17,976 bases of DNA from JAUWQU01 sp964564285 (GTDB taxonomy: Bacteria; Planctomycetota; Phycisphaerae; SM23-33), in NCBI GenBank assembly GCA_964564285.1, contig CAZMBZ010000069.1:1-17976 (forward strand), read 5' to 3'. The notes below the pieces were generated by a model. That model searched no databases. It saw only the letters and a program-made list of their open reading frames with translations, and was not told the DNA's origin. The position numbers and the translations under genes were made by a program. Positions 1 to 7,443 of this stretch are shown in pieces (position 1 is the stretch's first letter; each line of letters opens with the position of its first letter).

Positions 1-235
1 CCTTCCATTGGCTACCGCCCGCCCAAAAGGTCGGCACGGTTTTCCGCGCGCCCTTAGGGTCCGTGAACACCACGTCAAGCGTGACGTCCTTGAACGGGTT
101 GGCGTGGGGCTTCTCCGCTTTAAATGGAATCTCCATCACAACGTTGGTCTCGGTGCGTTCCACAGCCGCCGCGGACGACATCGCCAGTGCCGCGCATGCA
201 AACAGTGCCAGACATAATGTGGTTGTGTATTCCAT
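1..235 (-). CDS. DUF5060 glycoside-hydrolase-like protein, N-terminal fragment
   Basis: An open frame starts with ATG at 235 and runs off the left edge, giving 78 codons. It begins with a Sec-type signal peptide (hydrophobic stretch LCLALFACAALAMSSAAA). From about residue 42 the pattern NPFKDVTLDVVFTDPKGAR, then a TVPTFWAGGSQWK stretch, matches my recollection of the DUF5060 beta-sandwich. That domain sits at the N-terminus of secreted proteins with a DUF4038-type TIM-barrel glycosidase domain; the catalytic part would lie outside the window. The start is supported by AAGGA 7 nt upstream of the ATG. It lies only 12 nt after the stop of the HEAT-repeat sulfatase, so the two are almost certainly co-transcribed. 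This suggests a glycosidase acting on the same polysaccharide. Family assignment rests on motif memory; substrate is unknown. Confidence 0.75.
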   Translation of the reverse strand, partial: MEYTTTLCLALFACAALAMSSAAAVERTETNVVMEIPFKAEKPHANPFKDVTLDVVFTDPKGARKTVPTFWAGGSQWK

Positions 236-247
236 CTCTGGTTCCTT

Positions 248-2242
248 CTATTGTTTCGGTGATCCCGAGGCGCCCGCACCCCAGCGGTAGTAATTCTCTT
301 GTCCGGTAATCGCCTTGATGGCTCGCTTGAATGGGGCATTGAGCCCATAGGGAATCCCCGGCAGCCTTCTTACGTCTGTTCTGCGTGAGGCCTGTTTCAG
401 AGCGTCAATGGCAGGTTGGAGTGATGGGTTCGCCTCCGGCGGCTGAGAATCTAGGACGCCGGCGGCCCGGATCTGGGCGGCGGGAACAGGATGCTGCAAC
501 GCTCCGATCAACGCCGGCAGCCCTTCCTTGTAGTGTCCCAGGTTGAACAGGCCCTCGGCCGCGGTAATGCGCACGCTGACCGCGTCATCCCGCAAGGCCG
601 ACCGCAGGGCCGACATCACTTCCGCATCACTGGATCGAGTGGCCACCAGGCCAAGCACCGCCCAGAAACGGACTGCCGAATCGGGATCCTTGATCCGGGC
701 CGACAATTGGGCAATGGCGGCCTGGCCCTGGAGTTGCAGGTTGGCGGTATCAAGGATCCGTTCGTAGTTCTTCAACGACTTTCCGAGATCCCATGGCGAC
801 GCCGCTGTCTTTGCGCGTTCAACCAGTTCCGCCTCCTCCAGAATACCGAGGTCTCGGGTCTTCACCATCCAATTGTGAAGTTGACTCCGCATGCGTTGGA
901 CGACGTCCGCGTACTTGGGATCGTCGACCACGTTGTGGATCATGTGCGGGTCCTGGTGGGAATCGTAAAGCTCTTCGATTGGCTTGAATCGTCGGGCGAG
1001 CATCTCCTGGGTACCGGTGAGTTTCCCCTGGCGGGCCAGCTCGACCCATTTTCGCAGCACCGGCGCGTTGAACTCGAAATCCTCGTACGGCTTGAACGGA
1101 AGGTGCGGGTAGAAATTTCGCTGGTAGCGATGGCGTTCGTCGCGGACGCTTCGGACCATCTCAAAGCGAGTGTCCAGCCGGTCACGCATGGAGATAACGT
1201 AGTGCCGGTATTCGATTTCGCCTTTGCCCTTGCACAGCAGCGCCCGGCCATGCATCCAGGCGGGCGTTTCGAGTCCCGCCAGGGCCAACGCCGAAGGACC
1301 GAGATCCATCAGCGTCACCAGCCCGTCAATCGCCGAGCCCGCCTTGGCGGGGCTGAGGTGCTGATACTTCTTCGGGAAACGCACGATCAGCGGGACGTGG
1401 GTGCCCTGTTCCCAGGCGTTATGTTTGCCCCGCGGCATGCCCACGCCGTGATCGGCCCAGACGAAGACAATCGTGTCTTCCCAAAGGCCGTCTTCCTTCA
1501 ACTGATCAATGATCTCGCCCGCGCGATAATCCGCCTGTGTGACCGCATCGTAGTAGCGCGACCAGGCCTTGCGAAACTCCGGCACGTCGGGGTGATAGGG
1601 AGGAATCGGAGCCTTTTCCGGGTCGTGGAAATCCCCCGGTTTGAGGCGATTCAATCGCTGCTTGACGATTCGGTCTTCCGGAATTTTCGTAATACTGGAA
1701 TGACACTCTTCGAAATTGAAGACGGCGAAGAATGGCTGTCTCTTGTCGGGTCGATTTCGCCAATGGGCTTTATGGCTGCTGGCATGCCAGGCAGCGCCTC
1801 TCATATTGTAATCCTGCTTGGCGTTGTTGCTGGTGTAATAGCCGGCCTGCCGCAGGAGATTAGGAAGCATTCTCAAAAACTTCGGCGGTCGTGTGCTGCT
1901 TCGGTGGTGCATGCTTCCCAGTGAACTGGGATACATCCCGGTAATCACGCTCGACCGTGACGGAGAGCACACGGGGGCTATCGAATGAGCCTGGGTGTAG
2001 CGGATGCCTTCGGCGGCGAGGCTGTCGAACACCGGGGTGCGGGCATACTTGTCCCCATAGCAACCCATCATCGGCGTGATGTCTTCGAGGGAAATCCAGA
2101 GTATGTTCGGCGATGCGTCCCCAGCCGCGCCATCGTTCTTGTGCGCGGGTTGTTGCTTGGTTTCCGCCGCCAGTGGGTTGGAGGCCAAGGCTGTAGCCGC
2201 TCCGACACCAAGTGTCTTCACGAATGCTCTTCTTGTTATCAT
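248..2242 (-). CDS. Tat-exported Cys-type sulfatase with C-terminal HEAT repeats
   Basis: A 664-residue type I sulfatase expected to hydrolyse sulfate esters (or N-sulfate) on a glycan outside the cytoplasm. The start at 2242 is chosen over an upstream ATG because it opens a twin-arginine signal (MITRRAFVKTLG, then a hydrophobic stretch to LAA) and has AAGGAG 5 nt upstream. The alkaline-phosphatase-like core starts near residue 44. Metal site E53-D54 is present, as is the C-S-P-S-R signature at 92-96; Cys92 would become formylglycine. A second metal motif A-D-H-G is at 263-266, with K273 in RGKHN. The GKWHLG motif of arylsulfatase-A-type enzymes is absent; NNAKQDYN (139-146) takes its place, so it belongs to a different subfamily, resembling N-sulfoglucosamine sulfohydrolase-like proteins. 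Residues about 500-600 are HEAT-like helical pairs (SAVRFWAVLGL, VSVRITAAEGL, AAQIRAAGVL), possibly for protein contacts. It sits between another sulfatase and a DUF5060 protein. Substrate is not deducible. Confidence 0.93.
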   Translation of the reverse strand: MITRRAFVKTLGVGAATALASNPLAAETKQQPAHKNDGAAGDASPNILWISLEDITPMMGCYGDKYARTPVFDSLAAEGIRYTQAHSIAPVCSPSRSSVITGMYPSSLGSMHHRSSTRPPKFLRMLPNLLRQAGYYTSNNAKQDYNMRGAAWHASSHKAHWRNRPDKRQPFFAVFNFEECHSSITKIPEDRIVKQRLNRLKPGDFHDPEKAPIPPYHPDVPEFRKAWSRYYDAVTQADYRAGEIIDQLKEDGLWEDTIVFVWADHGVGMPRGKHNAWEQGTHVPLIVRFPKKYQHLSPAKAGSAIDGLVTLMDLGPSALALAGLETPAWMHGRALLCKGKGEIEYRHYVISMRDRLDTRFEMVRSVRDERHRYQRNFYPHLPFKPYEDFEFNAPVLRKWVELARQGKLTGTQEMLARRFKPIEELYDSHQDPHMIHNVVDDPKYADVVQRMRSQLHNWMVKTRDLGILEEAELVERAKTAASPWDLGKSLKNYERILDTANLQLQGQAAIAQLSARIKDPDSAVRFWAVLGLVATRSSDAEVMSALRSALRDDAVSVRITAAEGLFNLGHYKEGLPALIGALQHPVPAAQIRAAGVLDSQPPEANPSLQPAIDALKQASRRTDVRRLPGIPYGLNAPFKRAIKAITGQENYYRWGAGASGSPKQ
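2162..2242 (-). repeat. Tat-signal coding segment shared with the other sulfatase (copy 1)
   Basis: The first 27 codons of the HEAT-repeat sulfatase match the first 27 codons of the neighbouring sulfatase (3819-3899) at 67 of 81 positions; the first 21 bases are identical. The mature enzymes belong to different subfamilies, so the similarity is confined to the signal region. Confidence 0.75.
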
Positions 2243-2351
2243 TTCTTCTCCTTGCCGAACGTGGCCATCACCGGCGGGGATTCGGTGTCCGTGTGCATGG
2301 CAATAGTTGTAACACGGTATCCTATCAGAATACCCGCCTTGTCGAACGCCA

Positions 2352-3899
2352 CTACTGAGGCGCGGACTTTGCGGCATTGCCTTCAGGAGGTTGTTCGGTA
2401 GTCTTGATCTTCTCCAACAATTGCTTCAACTGCTGAACTATCTCCGGGTACTGCGTGTAAAGGTTGGTGGTCTCACCAAGGTCCTTTTCCAGGTTGTACA
2501 GTTGGGCCGGGGGGTCTCCCGGTCTGGGTTTCGACTTTCTATATCCGCCGCTGCCCTGGCCATCGATGAGCTTCCACTTGCCCTGGCGGATCGCGAGCAT
2601 CCCTTGCCCACCGCTGGTCATCACCAGTGGGCGGTCAGGGTCGGGCAGCTTACGTCCAAGCAGAGCAGGCAACACGTTGTAACTGTCCGGCCCGGCGCCG
2701 GGCGGCAATTCCTTTCCGGTCAGCGCAGCGAAGGTAGCCAGCATGTCGGTCAGGGTGATCGTTTCCGCCGAACGCGTGCCTGGCTTGATCCTGGCAGGCC
2801 ATCGGGCCAGGAAGGGGATTCGGTGGCCACCTTCCGGGATGTCGCCCTTGCCCCCGCGCATTACCCGGCCGCGCGGCCAGTGACCATTGCGCGGCCTTCC
2901 GAAGCCGTCAGGGCCGTTATCACTTGAGAAGATAACCAGCGTGTTTTCGGTGAGGCCCAGACGATCGAGCGTATTGAGCAGTTGGCCGACCGACCAGTCC
3001 AATTCCTGAATCACGTCGCCATAGGCGCCGACCTGGCTGGTCCCTTTGAAACGGGCATTCGGTCTGTGAGGCCAGTGGGGCTGATGTGGCGTGTAGTAGA
3101 GAAAGAACGGCGCCTTTGTCTTCGCAAAGCCCTCAAGTTGAGAAACCAGCTTGCTGGTCATTTTGTCCACGAGTTCTTCGTCTTTCCAACGGGCGCCCTC
3201 GCCGCCTTCCATACGTCCGTTGTTCTTCGATTCCAATTTCCCGATGGGGCTGTCCTTCCGAAGCCCTTCCACACGGTGGTTTTTCACAATCACATACGGC
3301 GGGAAGCTGTTGGCCACGGGAATCACGTACGAGTAATCGAAGCCGACCTCCAGCGGACCCGGTTTCAGCTCCCCGTTCCAGTTCGGCCCTTCATGTCTGG
3401 TCTCCCAGTAGTTCGGCGGGCCTGTTCGGTTCTCGGCGAAGTCGTCTTCCCGACCGAACCCGAGGTGCCACTTGCCCACAATCGACGTCGAATAACCTGC
3501 GGACTTCAGTAAAGAGGGCACTGTCATCCGGCCCTCCTCGATCAGCAGCGGCGCCGATGTGCTGAGGGCGCTGTACTTCAACCACGTCCGCCAGCAATAG
3601 CGGCCGGTCATTAGTCCGTATCGTGTCGGACTGCACGTCGAGCATTCCGCGTGTGCATCGGTAAAAGACACGCCCTGATTCGCCAGCTTGTCGATGTTCG
3701 GAGTCCGGATCTTCTCCGCACCGTAACAACTGACGTCCCCGTAGCCGAGGTCATCCGCCAGGATGAACACGATATTGGGCCTGCCCTGAGCCTGCCGAAC
3801 GGGTGGCTGATGTTTGGCTTCCGCCGCCAGTAGTTTTGAGGCCAGGAAGGTCCCCACCCCCACACCAAGTGTTTTCAGGAATGCTCTTCTTGTTATCAT
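2352..3899 (-). CDS. Tat-exported arylsulfatase A / GALNS-like sulfatase
   Basis: A 515-residue type I sulfatase. The start at 3899 is preferred to the ATG at 3953 because it begins a twin-arginine signal (MITRRAFLKTLG) and has AAGGA 6 nt upstream. After the signal comes a linker VRQAQGRP encoded by a dispersed repeat, then the core PNIVFILADDLGYGD with metal-binding D49-D50. The C-S-P-T-R signature is at 89-93 (Cys89 is the formylglycine precursor), GKWHLG at 142-147 supplies the catalytic Lys and His, H271 lies in TPHQPHWP, the second metal motif SSDNG is at 325-329, and K351 is in RGGKGD. All key residues are present, so it should be active. This residue set fits the arylsulfatase A / N-acetylgalactosamine-6-sulfatase group. 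The last 20 residues are Pro/Lys/Ala-rich and probably unstructured. It lies 82 nt after the FAD oxidoreductase and 109 nt before the second sulfatase. The sulfated substrate is unknown. Confidence 0.95.
   Translation of the reverse strand: MITRRAFLKTLGVGVGTFLASKLLAAEAKHQPPVRQAQGRPNIVFILADDLGYGDVSCYGAEKIRTPNIDKLANQGVSFTDAHAECSTCSPTRYGLMTGRYCWRTWLKYSALSTSAPLLIEEGRMTVPSLLKSAGYSTSIVGKWHLGFGREDDFAENRTGPPNYWETRHEGPNWNGELKPGPLEVGFDYSYVIPVANSFPPYVIVKNHRVEGLRKDSPIGKLESKNNGRMEGGEGARWKDEELVDKMTSKLVSQLEGFAKTKAPFFLYYTPHQPHWPHRPNARFKGTSQVGAYGDVIQELDWSVGQLLNTLDRLGLTENTLVIFSSDNGPDGFGRPRNGHWPRGRVMRGGKGDIPEGGHRIPFLARWPARIKPGTRSAETITLTDMLATFAALTGKELPPGAGPDSYNVLPALLGRKLPDPDRPLVMTSGGQGMLAIRQGKWKLIDGQGSGGYRKSKPRPGDPPAQLYNLEKDLGETTNLYTQYPEIVQQLKQLLEKIKTTEQPPEGNAAKSAPQ
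3782..3803. repeat. Dispersed 22-bp repeat, copy 1 (sulfatase linker)
   Basis: TGCCCTGAGCCTGCCGAACG plus two G. It encodes the VRQAQG linker just after the sulfatase signal peptide. It differs by one base from the copy at 16228-16249 and by two from 17749-17770. The GCCC/GGGC ends can pair. It is read here in a different frame from the other copies. Confidence 0.7.
3819..3899 (-). repeat. Tat-signal coding segment shared with the other sulfatase (copy 2)
   Basis: Second copy of the shared signal-peptide segment; see the copy at 2162-2242. Both use the same uncommon opening codons ATA ACA AGA AGA, which points to copying of DNA rather than convergence on a Tat motif. Confidence 0.75.
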
Positions 3900-3981
3900 T
3901 GCCTGTCCTTGTTGAACGCTTAGCAGTCCGTTTAGAAATGAACCTGCCGGCAAGGGCAGTTTTCCGAACGGGCCGTTGGAG

Positions 3982-5340
3982 TCATATAATCACTGCGCCA
4001 AGCTTTGAGAGTTGCTTGCGCACGGAGGCGGCATCAATTGTGGAGGCCGTCTTTTCTCCTGACGCCGCCAGGGCGGCGGTGACGCCGGCGGCTTCGCCTA
4101 CCTGATTGAGGTTCACCATGACCCGGATAGCGCCAAAGGCGGAACGGTCCGCCGATATCATTCGCCCAGCCATGACCACGTTGTCGGCCTTGTCGCTCAC
4201 CATGGTTGACAGTGGAATCTGATAGAACTCGCCGCGCGGTTCCTTGAATTTGAAAACACCCGTTTTGGGATCGTGTACATCAATATGGTACGACCCGTTC
4301 GCGATGGCATCGGGGAATCGCCTGCAGGACACAACGTCTTCTTCCGTCAACGTATAGTTCGCCGTGAACGATCTTGTCTCGCGAATGCCTATGGAAGAAC
4401 CTAAATCCAGGAGCGCGGGCTTATTGTGCTCGCCTCCGTATTTTCTCGCGATATCCATGTAGGCGCGGACCTGGCGGCGTCCTTCAATCTCGGCGGAGGT
4501 AAGCTGCCTCGCATCCGAGGCGTTGGTGTTGAAAACGTGCGTAAGAGCGTTCATGCGAACGTCCTTCGTGCCGGGAACAGGCGTGCCCCATCCGCTATCC
4601 TTAACCAGTCCGAACTCCTTGCCGTGCGTATTGATCAGCCTGTGGATGTCTCCGGGCAGGCCTTGAATATCTGCGCAGGTTGTCGGCGGCTGGAGCCCCT
4701 CGCGGATGGCGAACGGTATGCCCAAGTCCCTGGACAGGTCGCCGTCACCGGTAGCGTCTACGAATACCTTGGCCCTGATAGCTTGCCGGCCGTTCTTGTT
4801 TTCAATGAACACGACCTGGACCTTGCGGTCTTCAATGAGAGGGCTTGCATAGAATGTATGCAGATACGGGGTGATATCGTGGTCCAGCACAAGCTTGTCC
4901 AACTCGATCTTCAACTCTTCGGTATTGATGTTGTAGCTGTGATCGAACCCTCTGTTATTGCACGCGCCTATTTTCGTCAGGCGATCGGTCACGTCTTTGG
5001 TCAAGCCGCCAATAATCGTTTCTTTGTTCTTTCTGTCCCTGAGCCTGTGCCATATCGCCACAAGGGCGGATGTTGCGACGCCGCCGAAGGCATTCTGCTT
5101 TTCGACAATCGCCACCTTCGCGCCCATCTGCGCCGCGCGGACCGCGGCGAAGACACCCGTACAACTCCCGCCAAGTACGCAGACATCACAAGTCTGCACA
5201 ATGGGAGTGATGCGCGGCTTTTCATGGACAGTATCTGAATCAGGCATTGCTGGGACCTCCTCGGCAGTGTTCTTTTCGCCAGCTATCACATGGGCCGTAA
5301 CTGCCATGGTGGCGCCGCCAAGAAACGTTCTTCGTTTCAT
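3982..5340 (-). CDS. Tat-exported FAD-dependent oxidoreductase
   Basis: A 452-residue protein of the FAD_oxidored type found in planctomycete catabolic clusters. The start at 5340 (MKRRTFLGGATMAV) gives a twin-arginine signal and has AGGAG 8 nt upstream; ATGs at 5424 and 5358 add residues that spoil the signal. The FAD dinucleotide-binding fold is at residues 51-81: C-D-V-C-V-L-G-G-S-C-T-G, a slight GxGxxG variant, ending in the acidic residue of IVEK. A second FAD motif, V-D-A-T-G-D-G-D, is at 194-201, and the C-terminal FAD loop VVMAGRMISADRSAFGAIR is at 388-406, so the domain is complete. Export by Tat fits a protein that folds around FAD before crossing the membrane. The reaction is unknown; oxidation of a sugar or sugar derivative is plausible given the adjoining sulfatases and dehydrogenase. 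A 205-nt gap separates it from the upstream dehydrogenase gene. Confidence 0.9.
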   Translation of the reverse strand: MKRRTFLGGATMAVTAHVIAGEKNTAEEVPAMPDSDTVHEKPRITPIVQTCDVCVLGGSCTGVFAAVRAAQMGAKVAIVEKQNAFGGVATSALVAIWHRLRDRKNKETIIGGLTKDVTDRLTKIGACNNRGFDHSYNINTEELKIELDKLVLDHDITPYLHTFYASPLIEDRKVQVVFIENKNGRQAIRAKVFVDATGDGDLSRDLGIPFAIREGLQPPTTCADIQGLPGDIHRLINTHGKEFGLVKDSGWGTPVPGTKDVRMNALTHVFNTNASDARQLTSAEIEGRRQVRAYMDIARKYGGEHNKPALLDLGSSIGIRETRSFTANYTLTEEDVVSCRRFPDAIANGSYHIDVHDPKTGVFKFKEPRGEFYQIPLSTMVSDKADNVVMAGRMISADRSAFGAIRVMVNLNQVGEAAGVTAALAASGEKTASTIDAASVRKQLSKLGAVII

Positions 5341-5545
5341 TCCAGATTCTCCTTTCATCCAACCACTTCCTGAACGATTTCCGTTGAGCATGGGATGCGA
5401 ATGCGCCGGAGGCCTTTGCGGCATTGGGGGCAGGAACCCTTGATGCGTGATTCCTTCGGTTGTCCATCATGCCTCGCATCGGGTCCTCACTGCCCGAGCA
5501 CTCCCGGACAGATGCCTCGCGAAAGTCGCTGGACCAGCACACACC
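5341..5545. other. 205-nt gap upstream of the FAD oxidoreductase
   Basis: This gap separates the dehydrogenase stop from the FAD oxidoreductase start. Apart from the AGGAG ribosome site next to 5340 I see no gene, no convincing hairpin with a T-run and no clear promoter. The small open frames crossing it have no sensible composition. It is the most likely place for an internal promoter driving the three Tat-signal genes, but no -35/-10 pair stands out. Confidence 0.3.
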
Positions 5546-6556
5546 TCACGAACTTAACTCATACCGCTTCTCATCCATCACGAACCGCAACGGTTCGCCC
5601 GCAATGAAGCGATTGAGATTGTCCAGGGCGATCTTGTCGCCGTAACTGAGCTGACGCGGGCGCGCGGGCCAGTGGGCTGAACTGATATCGTGGCAGGTGA
5701 TCAGCAGGTTCGGCCAGGTGTGGGCCTCGTGGCCTGCCGGCAGGTAGTTGTCGGCGACGAGCACATCCAGCCCGGCTCGCAGCCGACCGGATTTCAGTTC
5801 CGCCAGCAGCGCATCCTGGTCGATAATCTCACCGCGTGCGGCGTTCACGATAATACCGTGATCCGGCAACCTGGCCAGCATCCCGGCCGTAACCGAACCC
5901 CGCGTCTCATCGGACAATCCCGCCCAGATCACCACGGCTTCGCTCTGGGCAAACAACGTTTCCGGGCTATCGACCCGGCGACACTCCTGGGGGACGCTGA
6001 CAGCGTAGGGGTCGTACACTAACAGTTCCGGCTCGAACGGTGCGAGCAACTTGACGAAACGCCCCCCGATCACGCCGCATCCGTACAGGCCCACCTTCAA
6101 ACCGTGCAGCGTACCCGAGACCAGCCCAAGTCGCTGCGCGGGCCAGCACTTGCCGGCCTGTACACCCTCCGTGCGGCCTCGAAGGTCCTTCAGCACCGCC
6201 AGCAGCAGAGACATCGCCCCTTCGGCCACCGACACCGCCGGCGTGTCGCCCCAGTTCGTCACCGGAATGCCCTTGCGTATGAGCTCGATCGGAACACACG
6301 CCTTGCAGGTGCCCCCGATGTTGAGGATATATCGCAGCCGCCCGGGATCATCCACGACCGAATCCGGAATCCGCCGCGTCGCCCAGTTCGTAATCAGCAC
6401 ATCCGCCTGGCGCATCCGATTGGCTACCTCGTCATCGCCAAGCTCGCGGGCCTGCTCAAGCAACACCAGCTCACCCAACTCCCGCAGAGCGCCGGCGAAC
6501 GGGCCATCCTCGGCAATCTGCGAACGATGATTGGTTACATGGAGAATTCTCAGCAT
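5546..6556 (-). CDS. D-2-hydroxyacid dehydrogenase family protein (NAD-binding)
   Basis: A 336-residue cytoplasmic oxidoreductase of the D-isomer-specific 2-hydroxyacid dehydrogenase family, which interconverts a 2-hydroxy acid and a 2-keto acid. The NAD-binding motif G-C-G-V-I-G is at 159-164 after VGLY, with D182 in VYDPY at the end of the next strand, predicting NAD rather than NADP. The catalytic Arg is R241 in VNAARGEIID and the His is H289 in ITCHDIS. The usual catalytic Glu (in LDVFxxEP of phosphoglycerate dehydrogenase) aligns with D269 in LDVLVADN, a conservative but unusual change. The start at 6556 overlaps the stop of the TIM-barrel gene by 7 nt (ATGCTGA), with GGGAGG 7 nt upstream, so the two are probably translationally coupled. 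Length fits the family. The pairing suggests consecutive steps in breakdown of an unusual sugar or uronic acid; the substrate is not determined. Confidence 0.92.
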   Translation of the reverse strand: MLRILHVTNHRSQIAEDGPFAGALRELGELVLLEQARELGDDEVANRMRQADVLITNWATRRIPDSVVDDPGRLRYILNIGGTCKACVPIELIRKGIPVTNWGDTPAVSVAEGAMSLLLAVLKDLRGRTEGVQAGKCWPAQRLGLVSGTLHGLKVGLYGCGVIGGRFVKLLAPFEPELLVYDPYAVSVPQECRRVDSPETLFAQSEAVVIWAGLSDETRGSVTAGMLARLPDHGIIVNAARGEIIDQDALLAELKSGRLRAGLDVLVADNYLPAGHEAHTWPNLLITCHDISSAHWPARPRQLSYGDKIALDNLNRFIAGEPLRFVMDEKRYELSS

Positions 6557-7323
6557 TCCAAAGCCTCCCGGCAGTAGGCCAAATCGGCACACGCATTACG
6601 GTAGATCATCTCGGTATCCTCATCCTTGCCGATCCCCCGCGAGAACTCGATGGTCACACTGCCCCGGAAACCATGCGCCTTGACCACACCGAAACAGGCA
6701 TCAAATGGCGGCCGATTTCCCGGAACTGTCGGGTCGGTCTCCGGGCCCCGCATCTGCACATGCAAATGGTCAATTCGCCCGTGAAAGCCGGCGAACCAGG
6801 GCTCGATGCCCTCCGCATCCCCCATCACATGCACAATCACGCCGAACCGCGCCGGATCGAGGTCTGCGAAAAAGCTGGCCGCATCCTCAACATTCTCCAA
6901 CACCGTTCCGGGATGGCACTCGCAGAGCAGACGGCACGAGGCGGGCAACTGCTCCGCCCAGGCCAGCAGGTTGCGCCGGTATTCGCCCAGCTTTGCCGCA
7001 TCGCCACCAAGATTGTATTTCACGGCCTGTGCTCGCAGACGAATGATCGCCTCGGCCGCCTTCGCGCGAGCCTCCGCATCTTCATCCGCAAATCCAACAT
7101 AGGAGTTGTAGACCGCCACCGGGGCCGCATTGGCAGCCAGCCGCGCCCGCTCCGCCTCATCGGCCGCCATGAAGTGGAATTCCCACAACTCAACGCCATC
7201 AAACCCATCGGCCTCAAAACGCTTCAACCACTCACTCACCGCAAGCGAGGGCTGACGGCTCCCCCACCGCGTCCGATCCAAACAGACCGTCCCGATATAG
7301 ATACTCTTCTGATTAGACTTCAT
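6550..7323 (-). CDS. Sugar phosphate isomerase/epimerase-like TIM barrel
   Basis: A 257-residue protein of the xylose-isomerase-like TIM-barrel superfamily (AP_endonuc_2 type), which commonly holds a divalent metal and isomerises or epimerises sugars and cyclitols. Candidate metal ligands lie at strand ends: E46 in GVELWEF, E135 and H137 in LLCECHPG, H165 in VIVHVMGD, H186/H188 in IDHLHVQ and E226 in VTIEFSRG. There is no signal peptide, so it is cytoplasmic. The start ATG at 7323 has AGGAG at an unusually long 12 nt; an in-frame TTG at 7335 would also be possible. It overlaps the next gene by 7 nt and lies 120 nt after the esterase-like gene. It probably processes a sugar freed by the exported enzymes. 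Exact reaction cannot be read from the sequence. Confidence 0.88.
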   Translation of the reverse strand: MKSNQKSIYIGTVCLDRTRWGSRQPSLAVSEWLKRFEADGFDGVELWEFHFMAADEAERARLAANAAPVAVYNSYVGFADEDAEARAKAAEAIIRLRAQAVKYNLGGDAAKLGEYRRNLLAWAEQLPASCRLLCECHPGTVLENVEDAASFFADLDPARFGVIVHVMGDAEGIEPWFAGFHGRIDHLHVQMRGPETDPTVPGNRPPFDACFGVVKAHGFRGSVTIEFSRGIGKDEDTEMIYRNACADLAYCREALEC

Positions 7324-7443
7324 ACCACAAACCAACTCCTGTCCAAAACGGCCGCAAATTCCGGCACCTGCCAATCGCTCCTGGCAGTAACGTAAACTGG
7401 GTCAGAACTGTTTTATCTTTTTATTACCAATACATTATGAGCT
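7324..7443. other. 120-nt AT-richer gap before the TIM-barrel gene
   Basis: No gene fits here. The stretch from about 7410 to 7443 is clearly AT-richer than its surroundings. A short direct repeat, AACTG spaced 11 nt (AACTGGGTCAGAACTG, near 7396-7411), is the only patterned element. It could be an operator or part of a promoter region for the TIM-barrel/dehydrogenase pair, but no -35/-10 pair is convincing. Confidence 0.25.

Noticed and set aside
491..1924. 477-codon open frame on the plus strand
   Set aside because: It lies wholly antisense to the HEAT-repeat sulfatase, whose motifs are unmistakable, and its own translation has no recognisable domain or signal.
2243..2377. Longer start at 2377 for the HEAT-repeat sulfatase
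   Set aside because: The extra 45 residues are not signal-like and would bury the twin-arginine signal, which has its own ribosome site at 2242.
3944..3959. Hairpin CTGCC/GGCAG between the FAD oxidoreductase and the sulfatase
   Set aside because: Short 5-bp stem with no T-run on the minus strand; not convincing as a terminator.
7396..7411. AACTGGGTCAGAACTG as an insertion-sequence end
   Set aside because: It looks vaguely like some transposon termini, but there is no partner inverted repeat, target duplication or transposase in the window.
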